From Marinobacter sp. SS21 (GTDB lineage Bacteria > Pseudomonadota > Gammaproteobacteria > Pseudomonadales > Oleiphilaceae): 64,000 nt of DNA. Shown piece after piece: positions 17,717 through 25,650 of the stretch (the stretch's first letter is position 1; each line of letters opens with the position of its first letter). The position numbers and the translations under genes are program-made. Under the pieces are notes generated by a model. It was not told the DNA's origin, did no database searches, and was given only the letters and a program-made list of their open reading frames with translations. The stretch is from contig NZ_JAQNDA010000002.1 of assembly GCF_028369065.1 (NCBI RefSeq), forward strand, positions 186,001 to 250,000. Direction: 5' to 3'.

Positions 17717-18424
17717 ATGATGATCTGGAGAAAAGTCGGCACGTTGTTTCGGGCCTCGGCCTGCGAGCCTGCCGAGAAGCTGGTAGACGCCAATGCCCTG
17801 CGCATCATGGCTCAGGAAATCCGGGAGACGGAGCAGGCGATGGTGCTGGCCAAGCGGGATCTGGCAGCACTGATGGCGGAAGTCAAACAGTTGGCCCGCA
17901 GTAACGCCGAACTGGAAGCGGCCATCGGCCAGCGGGAAGCCCAGGCGCAGGCGGCGCTCTCAAAAAACGAGGAAGGGCTGGCGCTGGAGCTGGCCGCGCG
18001 GATTGCCGCCGACGAGAATCTGCTGCGGGAACAGCGCCAACACGCGGAACAACTGGCGACACAGGAGTCCTCGTTGCGACAGCAGCTGCGGGACGCCGCG
18101 CGAAACCTGCAGCATTTCAAGCGCGAGATGAGTCTGGCAAGGGCCAACCGAAACGCGGAACAGGTGATGCGCCACCTGGGACGGCAGACGGTCGGGTTGA
18201 ACGCCCATATGGGCGACCTGGCGGAATCCCTGGAACGGATCAAACACCGTCAGACCCGCTTCCGCGACATGGACGAAGCGTTGAAGGAGCTGGATCAGGA
18301 TGCCTCGGATGGCGATCTGGAAGGTCGCCTGCGACGGGCCGGCATCCAGACGGACAAACAGGATGCCGAAGCCGTGCTGGCCCGCCTGCGGAAGGGGCGG
18401 AATCCGGGGGCTGAGGAACGCTGA
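17717..18424 (+). CDS. PspA/IM30-like coiled-coil protein
   Basis: A 235-residue, almost entirely helical protein of the PspA/IM30 (Vipp1) type, expected on the inner face of the membrane where such proteins form rings or rods and limit damage. Long coiled coils run from about residue 30 to 195 (ETEQAMVLAKRDLAALMAEVKQLARSN and onward). The N-terminus MIWRKVGTLFRASACEPAEKL corresponds to the membrane-binding helix 0. The C-terminal tail DGDLEGRLRRAGI is also typical. GGAG lies 8 bases before ATG 17717. No pspBC genes are adjacent; the YiaAB-like partner replaces them. Confidence 0.85.
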   Translation: MMIWRKVGTLFRASACEPAEKLVDANALRIMAQEIRETEQAMVLAKRDLAALMAEVKQLARSNAELEAAIGQREAQAQAALSKNEEGLALELAARIAADENLLREQRQHAEQLATQESSLRQQLRDAARNLQHFKREMSLARANRNAEQVMRHLGRQTVGLNAHMGDLAESLERIKHRQTRFRDMDEALKELDQDASDGDLEGRLRRAGIQTDKQDAEAVLARLRKGRNPGAEER

Positions 18425-18428
18425 GGCG

Positions 18429-18851
18429 TCATTCCGACACGGTGACGCTGATCTTGTCGGACATCACCGGCGGGGTATGGGGGGCATGCATGTGGTCCCC
18501 CAGCAGCAGTTGCAGGGTGTGTTCCCCCGGCGGCAGGTCGAGAGTTACTTCGGTCTGGCCGCCGCCGAAGTGTCGGTGGTGTTCGTCCGAGGGAATGGCC
18601 TGGCCGCTGGGCGGGAGCGTCTCCACATCCACCAGCAGGTGGTGGTGCCCGGTATGTTCTCGCTCCACCCCCGCCGGTGCCACGCCCATGCCCGATAGGC
18701 CGAAGGTGACGACAAACGGCGAGGAGACAGTTGCGCCGTCCTTGGGGGAGATGATGCGTGCCTCGGCACCGTCGGGTGCCGGCGCGGCCTGGGTTGTCAG
18801 GGGCACCGCCAACAGTGCGGTTGCCATCATTGCGGCGAGTGAACGAACCAT
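18429..18851 (-). CDS. DUF4399 exported protein
   Basis: A 140-residue periplasmic protein: signal peptide (residues 1-22), then a DUF4399 domain with ARIISPKDGATVSSPFVVTFGLSGMGVAPAGVE, HHHLLVDV and PPGEHTLQLLLGDHMH. The His-rich strands suggest metal binding, which I infer only. AAGGA precedes ATG 18851; the frame extends upstream without a signal peptide. It is convergent with the PspA-like gene with 4 bases between stops, and divergent from the GFA gene. Confidence 0.85.
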   Translation of the reverse strand: MVRSLAAMMATALLAVPLTTQAAPAPDGAEARIISPKDGATVSSPFVVTFGLSGMGVAPAGVEREHTGHHHLLVDVETLPPSGQAIPSDEHHRHFGGGQTEVTLDLPPGEHTLQLLLGDHMHAPHTPPVMSDKISVTVSE

Positions 18852-18979
18852 GGCCGGGATCCTTGTGCGAGCAGTGTGGGGTTGGCATTCATCCAAAATA
18901 CCTTAAGCATAGGTAAGTATGCAGGATTGGCAAACTCGACTAGGTTTGTCAGTAGGTTTGTCACCAGGGTGCAAAGACC

Positions 18980-19492
18980 ATGAAACTGCAAGGCTCCTGC
19001 CATTGCGGCGCGGTTCGGTTTACGGTGGACTGCCCGCATCCTTACCCGTTTAATCTGTGTTACTGCTCGATCTGCCGCAAGACCGCCGGGGGCGGCGGTT
19101 TTGCCATTAACCTTGGCGGACGGTTCGATTCATTGACGGTGGAGGGGCGGGATCACCTGTCGGTATACCAGGCGAAGCTGACCGAAGAAGCTAGCGGCAA
19201 GGTGAGCCGGAGTCCGGCGAAACGGCATTTCTGTCGCCACTGTGGCAGCGCACTGTGGCTGTGGGACCCTCGCTGGCCCGAGCTGGTTCACCCCCACGCT
19301 TCGGCCATCGACACGGAGTTGCCGATCCCGCCACAGCACAGCCACCTGATGGTGGGCTCCAAGGCCAACTGGGTCGCGGTCCACGCCCAACCGGGGGACA
19401 AGGTATTCGGCGAGTACCCCGACGAATCGTTGGCGCAGTGGCATCAGCGGCTGGCGCTGGAAGATCCTCCCGAGGATTCAGAGGCTCCTTGA
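18980..19492 (+). CDS. GFA (Gfa/CENP-V) family zinc protein
   Basis: A 170-residue protein of the GFA family, named for glutathione-dependent formaldehyde-activating enzyme, though most members have no proven activity. The zinc ligands are visible: CHC (residues 7-9), CYCSIC (27-32) and FCRHCGS (around 76-82). The last residues and stop (DSEAP) lie within TTCAGAGGCTCCTTGA, which matches the end of the structured repeat, so the C-terminus may derive from one of its ends. Confidence 0.85.
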   Translation: MKLQGSCHCGAVRFTVDCPHPYPFNLCYCSICRKTAGGGGFAINLGGRFDSLTVEGRDHLSVYQAKLTEEASGKVSRSPAKRHFCRHCGSALWLWDPRWPELVHPHASAIDTELPIPPQHSHLMVGSKANWVAVHAQPGDKVFGEYPDESLAQWHQRLALEDPPEDSEAP

Positions 19493-19502
19493 CCCAAAGC
19501 CG

Positions 19503-20282
19503 TCACCCGAATTTTTTCTCGTGGGCCTGCAGCGTCTTTTCCACCTTCTGCAGGGCGGTCAAAATTCTATTCGCGATCGAAGCCGATGGATTGTCGCGGC
19601 CCAGCACAGTGGCGGAATGGGCCGCGCAGAGGTTTTCGGCGTCGCTCCAGCGCGCCGCCAGTGCCTGCGCCCAGTTCCGGAAATCCGCTGCCGCCCCTGG
19701 TCGTCGTTCCAGGGTTTTGGCCAGGGTCGGGTGGAAGGTGACTTGCGGCTTCTTGAGCTTGCCCAGCGGGCCCGGCAGCTGCAGGAACATCAGTGTGTCA
19801 TCCGAATGGATCGTTCTGGAGGCCCGGTGATAGGCCAGCACGGATGAAAAGTGTAGGTGTTCGTTGGCTGAGATGAAATCGACACCGGCTGGAATGGCGA
19901 ATTCCAGATCCTCTGCAAACAGTGCCGCGCAAGCCTCCGATTCGGTTAACTCTGATTCCCAGGGCAGATTGGGGAATTTGTCCCGATGCCGCTGGGTGCC
20001 GTATAGCCGTGCCTGCGGGTATTGCCGGTGAACAGCCTCCACATGCAGCGTGTGGAACGGATGCAGATTGATGATAGCTTCCAGTTCTGTGCCGCTATGG
20101 GTGAGGGCATCAACCTTCACTTTGGTCTCGCCTCGCAGGGTATAGGCATCCAGCAGCACAAATTTACCGTTGCCACGCTTGACCAGTGAGGCATGGGTGC
20201 CAATATTCAGGACACCGCCGATCTTTAGATCGCCTCGGATGTTCCAGAAAGAATTGGAGATTTGCTGAACCGGGTTGCTCAT
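19503..20282 (-). CDS. DUF4336/MBL-like conserved protein
   Basis: A 259-residue cytosolic protein. The beta-rich N-terminal half (FWNIRGDLKIGGVLNIGTHASLVKRG, then FVLLDAYTL, LEAIINLHPFHTLHVEAV) resembles the metallo-beta-lactamase-like DUF4336 fold, with NLHPFHTLH at the place of the metal motif but no HxHxDH, so hydrolase activity is doubtful. A helical tail follows. It is convergent with the GFA gene at 10 bases. No function known. Confidence 0.72.
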   Translation of the reverse strand: MSNPVQQISNSFWNIRGDLKIGGVLNIGTHASLVKRGNGKFVLLDAYTLRGETKVKVDALTHSGTELEAIINLHPFHTLHVEAVHRQYPQARLYGTQRHRDKFPNLPWESELTESEACAALFAEDLEFAIPAGVDFISANEHLHFSSVLAYHRASRTIHSDDTLMFLQLPGPLGKLKKPQVTFHPTLAKTLERRPGAAADFRNWAQALAARWSDAENLCAAHSATVLGRDNPSASIANRILTALQKVEKTLQAHEKKFG

Positions 20283-20500
20283 GGAGGCTGCCTTGGTTGC
20301 GAGGTTGTCTATGGGGGCTGATATCGATTCTGTGCTGAAGGTGGTGTGCCCGGCGATTCAGCCGGCCTCGAAGAATGGGGCGCCGTACCGCACAGCGATT
20401 GGACGCGCGGTTTGAACCGCTTTGCTGCCGGGTTCGGTGACCGCCTGGACGGTCACCTGTAACGGGGTAGGCAGTGTCCCAGAGATAATCTGAGACGCCC

Positions 20501-20779
20501 TTAGCCCCGGCTGGTGATTTCCAGCAGGTGGTAACCGAATTGGGTTTTCACCGGGCCCAGCACTTTGTGCAGCTCGCCACTGAACACGACCTTGTCGAAT
20601 TCCGGTACCATCTGGCCCGGGCCGAAAGATCCCAGATCGCCGCCGTTGCGACCGGACGGACAACTGGAATGCTGTCGGGCAACTTCAGCAAAGTCCTGAC
20701 CGCCTTCGATCGCCTTCTTGAGTTCTTCGCATTTTGCTTCGCTGTCTACCAGAATGTGGCGTGCGGTTGCCTGAGTCAT
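20501..20779 (-). CDS. ppiC: PpiC-type peptidyl-prolyl isomerase (parvulin)
   Basis: A 92-residue stand-alone parvulin that catalyses cis-trans isomerisation of X-Pro bonds in the cytosol. ARHILVDSEAKCEELKKAI, FAEVARQHSSCPSGRNGGDLG, FGPGQMVPEFDKVVFS and TQFGYHLLEI are the complete PpiC signature and the length equals E. coli PpiC. No signal peptide. AAGGT lies ahead of the ATG at 20779. Confidence 0.93.
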   Translation of the reverse strand: MTQATARHILVDSEAKCEELKKAIEGGQDFAEVARQHSSCPSGRNGGDLGSFGPGQMVPEFDKVVFSGELHKVLGPVKTQFGYHLLEITSRG

Positions 20780-20935
20780 AATAAATACCTTGCAGTTAAT
20801 CGGGTGATTGCCGAGGGTTGTAACGTCGGCGTGGATCTGAGCCGCCCAGACGTTCCCTGGCTATGCTGCCGCCCCGGTTGGCTGGTGGCAAGCACTTTAT
20901 GGCTGGTTGTAAATGGCATTCTGATCGGAAGCCTC

Positions 20936-22459
20936 ATGGCAAACTGGATGAGTCGATTTTTTTCCGTACCGCTGCTGATCGTACTGTTGCTGCAGGGCGG
21001 CTGTGCCTCATGGCAGCAACGTAGCCAGCAGGCCCGCTTTAACGAGGCCTATTTTGTCGGCGATTACGAGGCGGCAGCCAGTGCTATGGCCGCCGCCGAT
21101 GCCGATGGCCGGCCCCAGGTCCTGCAGCTGCTGCATCAGGGCGAAGCCTTCCGGCTGGCCGGCGATTTTCAGCAGGCGATCAACCTGTTCGACCGGGCCG
21201 AAGCCGGCATGAAACACCTGGACACCCAAGGCGTGATCTCGGGTGTGGGGCGGGACCTGGTGTCGCTGCTGGTGAATGAGTCGTCGCGGGATTACCGCGC
21301 GCTGATGTCAGAGGCGATCCTGGTCAATACCTACAAGGCGCTGGCGTTTCTGGCCCAGGCAAACTCCGACTTCGCCAGGGTGGAGTTTAATCGGGCCGAT
21401 GATCGCACCCGCAGGGCTGTGGATTTCTTTGCCGACGACATCCGCGAGCAGCGTGAAGCCCTCGGCAAGCAGGGCGGCGGTGCGGCCAACGCCGCGCGTT
21501 CATTGAGCAATGACGAGACCCGGTCAGCGGTTGTCCGTCATTATGGTGATCCGGCGCAATGGCGGGTGTATCCGGAATACATGGTGCCGGTCAGCACTTA
21601 CCTGCACGGGCTGTATTTCCTGGCCAACGGCGGCGGCCCCTCGGAACTGGAGCGGGCGGTGACGTCGCTGCAGCGGGTGTCGCAGATGGTTCCGGACAAT
21701 GCGGTGCTGCACAGGGACGCCGAGCTGGCCGAAGCCCTGGCGGCAGGACGCCCGCGTCAGGAGCTGGAACCCCTGGTCTGGGTGCTGTACGAGAATGGGT
21801 TGGGGCCAGTGCTGGAGGAAGTGCGGTTCGAAATTCCGCTGTTCGTTTCCGGCGATCACGGCTCTCAGCTGATCATAACCGCCATCGCTTTGCCACGTTA
21901 CCGGGATCGGGCGGCACTGCCGGGGGAACTGGTGATTGAGGGCTCGCCTGATGCTGCCGTGGAGACCGAGGCGCTGGCGAGTATGGGGCAGGTGATACGG
22001 ACCGAAGTGCAGGCCCGATTTCCGGGTATCCTGATGCGGGCGTTGGCCTCGGCAGTGATCAAGGGGGTGATGCAGCGGGAAGCGGCTGAGTCCTTGGGCG
22101 CGCTCGGCCAGTTCGGCGCCATACTCTATACTGTGTCCACGACTCAGGCCGATCTGCGCAGCTGGCAAAGCCTGCCGGATCACTGGTCGGTGGCTCGGGT
22201 GGCGCGACCGGAAGCGGGTACTCTGTCGCTCCGGGACAGCCAGTCCGGGCAGCTTGGCGAGTTTCCACTACCGAATTGGCCATTCACCCTGGTCTATGTG
22301 AAACGGCCAACCGCCGCGACGCGGGCAACCGTCACGATGCTGGATCTACAGGGGCGTCATCAGGCACTGAGCTACCCCATGGCGAGAGGCGAAGGTAGGC
22401 TGAACACCGCCGCAGTGGCGGACGCGCCCTCTGGTTTGGATTACTCTGATTTGGATTAA
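20936..22459 (+). CDS. TPR-containing lipoprotein (COG3014-like)
   Basis: A 507-residue lipoprotein, first gene of a three-lipoprotein operon. The signal peptide ends in the lipobox QGGC (LLQGGCAS). TPR-like helices follow (RFNEAYFVGDYEAAASAM, LLHQGEAFRLAGDFQQAINLFDRAEAG), then a C-terminal region with VDFFADDIREQ and a beta-rich part. Similar proteins are encoded beside ycfL and lpoB in other gammaproteobacteria, so a role with LpoB in activating peptidoglycan synthase PBP1B at the outer membrane is a reasonable inference, not shown. ATG 20936 and ATG 20948 are both possible starts. Confidence 0.8.
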   Translation: MANWMSRFFSVPLLIVLLLQGGCASWQQRSQQARFNEAYFVGDYEAAASAMAAADADGRPQVLQLLHQGEAFRLAGDFQQAINLFDRAEAGMKHLDTQGVISGVGRDLVSLLVNESSRDYRALMSEAILVNTYKALAFLAQANSDFARVEFNRADDRTRRAVDFFADDIREQREALGKQGGGAANAARSLSNDETRSAVVRHYGDPAQWRVYPEYMVPVSTYLHGLYFLANGGGPSELERAVTSLQRVSQMVPDNAVLHRDAELAEALAAGRPRQELEPLVWVLYENGLGPVLEEVRFEIPLFVSGDHGSQLIITAIALPRYRDRAALPGELVIEGSPDAAVETEALASMGQVIRTEVQARFPGILMRALASAVIKGVMQREAAESLGALGQFGAILYTVSTTQADLRSWQSLPDHWSVARVARPEAGTLSLRDSQSGQLGEFPLPNWPFTLVYVKRPTAATRATVTMLDLQGRHQALSYPMARGEGRLNTAAVADAPSGLDYSDLD

Positions 22460-22476
22460 CCGAAATGGAGAATGGA

Positions 22477-22875
22477 ATGCCGAGAAAAATCACCCAACTG
22501 TGTGTGGTCCTGCTGGCGCTGCTGTTGTCGGCCTGCGCGCCGTTACAGCCCGGACGCGAATACGTCGAGCGTGACGATCTCAAGGTCGACCCCGAGGTGC
22601 GCCATTCCCTGATCGTAACCGAACTGCTGCAAAGCCGGCGGGATCAGCCTGGTGGCGGCAGCCTGTTGCAAATCCAGTTCTCGGTGGAAGCCTATGAGGA
22701 TACGGATATGGAATGGGCTGTCCAATGGTTTGACGAAGCCGGAATGGTGGTCCCCGGCGTGGGCGTGGGCTACCGCGATGTCCGTATTCTGCGTAACCAG
22801 ACCCGTTTCTTCATGGCGACAGCTCCCCATGAACGCGTGGTCAGCTTTCAATTACACCTGCGCGAAGACCGCTGA
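22477..22875 (+). CDS. ycfL: YcfL-family lipoprotein
   Basis: A 132-residue outer-membrane lipoprotein with lipobox LSAC (residues 17-20) and a YcfL/DUF1425 domain: LLQIQFSVEAYEDTDMEWAVQWFDEAGMVV and FFMATAPHERVVSFQLHLRE. ATG 22477 is preferred because GGAG lies 7 bases upstream; an ATG four codons earlier would put extra polar residues before the signal. It sits between the TPR lipoprotein and lpoB with gaps of 17 and 9 bases, so all three are co-transcribed. Function unknown, by position linked to cell-wall synthesis. Confidence 0.87.
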   Translation: MPRKITQLCVVLLALLLSACAPLQPGREYVERDDLKVDPEVRHSLIVTELLQSRRDQPGGGSLLQIQFSVEAYEDTDMEWAVQWFDEAGMVVPGVGVGYRDVRILRNQTRFFMATAPHERVVSFQLHLREDR

Positions 22876-22884
22876 GGAACACTG

Positions 22885-23487
22885 ATGATAAAACCATTGG
22901 CTGTGGCCACCTTGAGTACCCTGTTGCTGGCGGCCTGCGCCGCACCCACTCGCTATATTGATCCGGCCGCCGACGACGGCCCGGTGACCATGACCATGGA
23001 TTACCGGGATTTTGAACGGGCCGCCGATGCCGCCATCCAGGATTTGCTGGCCAGTGGCGCGGTGGACCGCCCCGGCGGCGAGCGTTATGTAATGGCGGTC
23101 AGCCGTATCGTCAACGACACCATGCAGCGCATCGATACTGACCAGCTGGTGAAGAAGATCCGGGTGGCGCTGTTGCGTTCGGGCAAGGTCATCACCACCA
23201 CCGCGGTGGGCCTGGACGGCGCGGAAGACGAAATGAACCTGGCGGCGCGAGAGCTGCGGGAGTCGGCCGAGTTTGACCAGTCCACCGTGCAGCAGAAAGG
23301 CACTCTGCAGGCGCCGGACCTGAGCCTGTCCGGCAAGATTATCCAGCGCAACCACAAGGTGGATGACGAGCAGCAGGTGGAATACTACTTCCAGCTCAGC
23401 CTCACCGATCTGCGCCGGGGCCTGGCGATCTGGGAAAATGAAACCCCCATCATCAAACGCGGTTCGGACGACGCCGTCGCCTGGTAA
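22885..23487 (+). CDS. lpoB: Penicillin-binding protein activator LpoB
   Basis: A 200-residue outer-membrane lipoprotein (lipobox LAAC, residues 15-18). The LpoB domain is evident: MTMDYRDFERAADAAIQDLLASGAV, YVMAVSRIVNDTMQRIDTDQLVKKIRVALLRSGKV, and LSLSGKIIQRNHKVDDEQQVEYYFQLSLTDLRRGLAIWENE. In E. coli LpoB reaches through the periplasm to stimulate PBP1B. The tether after the lipobox is short, as in many non-enteric LpoB proteins. It is the last gene of the operon. Confidence 0.92.
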   Translation: MIKPLAVATLSTLLLAACAAPTRYIDPAADDGPVTMTMDYRDFERAADAAIQDLLASGAVDRPGGERYVMAVSRIVNDTMQRIDTDQLVKKIRVALLRSGKVITTTAVGLDGAEDEMNLAARELRESAEFDQSTVQQKGTLQAPDLSLSGKIIQRNHKVDDEQQVEYYFQLSLTDLRRGLAIWENETPIIKRGSDDAVAW

Positions 23488-23519
23488 TGGGGAACCGGCC
23501 ACGGCCATTGGCGGCGGGA

Positions 23520-25481
23520 TCAGGAAACCTCTTCCTTTCGGGGTACGATCAGCCGTTCGGTATGCCGTTGTAGCTCCCGGTAAACCTGGTCGCGCTTTTT
23601 CTCATAACGGTGGGAAAAGTGGAAGGCCACCAGCTGCTTGACCCGGGCCCGATTGGCGACCCGGGCGCAGGCGTCGGTGGTCAGGTGATGGGTGCGGGTG
23701 GCCTGGTCGCGATCGGCACACAGGAACGACGATTCGCAGAACAGGGTGTGGGCATCCTGGGCCAGCCGGCTGAGCTTGTCCACATTGGCCTCGGTATCAC
23801 CGAAATCGGTGGCATAAGCCAGCTTTTCCCCCGGTTCGGTCAGCAGCAGCGCCTGGGACAGTTCGTCCACCGTGGGTCGACGGCCATCGGCCAGGGGGAT
23901 GCGCTGTTGCCAGTGACTGGCCAGGTAAGCGCGTTTCAGGTCCTGGAGCCAGGGCCCCGGGCTCAGTCCCAGGGCGTCGAGCCGGTCTTTGCGGACATTG
24001 ATCTGGCAGCGGGGTTCGTAGGCATAGGCCAGTACCGGAATGCCGTGGTCGAGTTCGGTGGCCCACACCAAAAAACCGGGTTCCCGCAGCACCACGCCGT
24101 CCTCTACCGGCACGCTGGCAAGCGTCTCGATATCCCGGTTTCCGGCGGTCAGCCGCCAGCGCCGCAGATGATCCCGATGCCATTCGTGAACCTCAAAGCA
24201 CGGTCCCCGGTCTTCCACCCGGTCCCACAGGATGCCATTCATCATGCCCTCGACCTGTTTGAGCAACCCGGCCGGGCCGAACACCCGACAGGGCGGGAAA
24301 TGGCCGATGCGGCAGCGCACCAGCCAGATGAATCCGCCGATGTGATCGGCGTGGGCATGGCTCAGGAACAGGTCCGAGACCTGATGGGCGGCCCGCAGCG
24401 GCATCCGCCCGGTATCGCCGATATCAAACAACAGGCTGCGGGCGTGGTGCAGCATACGCACCTGCAACAACGGGTCACCCATAACGCCGTTGACCAGGGT
24501 TGCCATCACATTGCCGACTCGCACGGCGATTTGCGGTTCTCGCGCCACACTGGTCAGTGCGCCCAGTTCCACCCGGACTTCCGCCGCACCACTGCTCTCT
24601 GGCATCGCGGCGTCACGGGTGGGCCGAGCCCGGGCTGTGCTGCGTAACTGACCACCCCGGCTGACGGCGTCCCTGATCAACAGCTGGTCCGGCCGATGCG
24701 GCGGCCGGGCGAGCCGGAGTCGAACACCGTTAGGGGTGGCGGACACCACCTCGCCGAGGCACTGAAGCCGACCCTGTTTAAGTAAGGCAACCTGCCTTCC
24801 CCTCCAGGCGTCGCCCGAAATCAGCGGCGGCGGGGTGCCCGTTAGCTGCAGGGTGGCGGGCGACAGCTCCACGGTGGTCGAATTGGCCAGGTACTCGCTC
24901 CAGATCTGGCTGCGCCGTTGCAGGCGCTGGGAACGGGGCAGGGCATGGGCCTCGGGTGCAGGTGCCAGACGAGCGATCTTTACCGCCAGACCCTGAAGCG
25001 CCGATGCCACCGGCACCGGGGTGCGATCTGGCACCAGCGCCAGTATCAGGTCGACCCCGGCGAGGCTGGTTAAGGCCGGAATCAGTTCGGCGGCACCGGT
25101 GCCGCGGGTCAGGCCCGGGGTATCGATAAACAGCGTGGCGGACGCGTCGGGCAAGGCTTTCAGCAGCTCCTGGCTGGCCATCAGCAGGGGTAACCGGAAC
25201 CGGCCGGCATCCAGGCTGCACAGCGGGTGGCTGGCAACCAGGTGCCAGCTCTGGCCATCGAACCGGCCGAGGGCGAGGGTACCGGGAACACCAAACCCCG
25301 GTAGTCCGGGGTCGCAGTTCAGGCACAGACTGGTCCGTCCGCGTCGATTCAACTCCGTCATCAACGCGGTGATCAGGCGGGTCTTGCCCGATCCGGAATC
25401 TCCCAGCAGCAGAATCCGCCGGTCATCGGGACAGTACCGGTCGACCAGCTCCGCCGGCGTGGCTGGCCTGGACGCGCCCAT
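23520..25481 (-). CDS. Clp1/NOL9-like polynucleotide kinase fused to RNase Z-like nuclease
   Basis: A 653-residue soluble two-domain protein. Residues 1-270 resemble the Clp1/NOL9/Grc3 P-loop family, whose members phosphorylate RNA 5'-hydroxyls: Walker A GDSGSGKT (27-34), then NCDPGLPGFGVPGTLALG (55-72), which parallels the CDLGQ..F.PPG..SL motif of NOL9, FIDTPGLTRGTG (118-129) as Walker B region, and RGRQVALLKQGRLQCLGEVV (227-246). Residues 305-653 match RNase Z: LFLSHAHADHIGG (371-383), FGPAGLL, YATDFGDTE (556-564), HHLTTDACARVA (598-609) and HFSHRY (621-626); all metal ligands appear kept. The Gln of DxGQ is Leu here. AGGAGG supports the start. Kinase and tRNA/RNA nuclease activities are inferred. 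It is a lone gene, convergent with lpoB. Confidence 0.85.
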   Translation of the reverse strand: MGASRPATPAELVDRYCPDDRRILLLGDSGSGKTRLITALMTELNRRGRTSLCLNCDPGLPGFGVPGTLALGRFDGQSWHLVASHPLCSLDAGRFRLPLLMASQELLKALPDASATLFIDTPGLTRGTGAAELIPALTSLAGVDLILALVPDRTPVPVASALQGLAVKIARLAPAPEAHALPRSQRLQRRSQIWSEYLANSTTVELSPATLQLTGTPPPLISGDAWRGRQVALLKQGRLQCLGEVVSATPNGVRLRLARPPHRPDQLLIRDAVSRGGQLRSTARARPTRDAAMPESSGAAEVRVELGALTSVAREPQIAVRVGNVMATLVNGVMGDPLLQVRMLHHARSLLFDIGDTGRMPLRAAHQVSDLFLSHAHADHIGGFIWLVRCRIGHFPPCRVFGPAGLLKQVEGMMNGILWDRVEDRGPCFEVHEWHRDHLRRWRLTAGNRDIETLASVPVEDGVVLREPGFLVWATELDHGIPVLAYAYEPRCQINVRKDRLDALGLSPGPWLQDLKRAYLASHWQQRIPLADGRRPTVDELSQALLLTEPGEKLAYATDFGDTEANVDKLSRLAQDAHTLFCESSFLCADRDQATRTHHLTTDACARVANRARVKQLVAFHFSHRYEKKRDQVYRELQRHTERLIVPRKEEVS

Positions 25482-25620
25482 TCCGGGAACCTCCTAAAAC
25501 CAAAGACCCTATCACTATGCGCCTGATGGGCGGAAAAACAAAATCCAGGGGGGAGCCCTTTCCCGGCTGGCTGGACAGGTTTGGAATGCTTTGGTGTGAT
25601 ACCTGAACCAAGGCGTGATC

Positions 25621-25635
25621 AATAACAAATAACAA
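25621..25635 (+). promoter_or_regulatory. Two overlapping AANAAYAA (CA-type) motifs ahead of the crotonase gene
   Basis: AATAACAA occurs at 25621-25628 and 25628-25635, directly before the ribosome site AGGAG at 25640-25644. This is where Hfq/Crc binds target mRNAs in Pseudomonas to block translation when preferred carbon sources are present. Whether this organism has Crc is not visible here. Confidence 0.4.
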
Positions 25636-25650
25636 ATACAGGAGCCGTTC

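Noticed and set aside
23610..24647. Plus-strand open frame of 345 codons opposite the Clp1/RNase Z-like gene
   Set aside because: The minus-strand gene has clear catalytic motifs over this whole stretch; the opposite frame has none.
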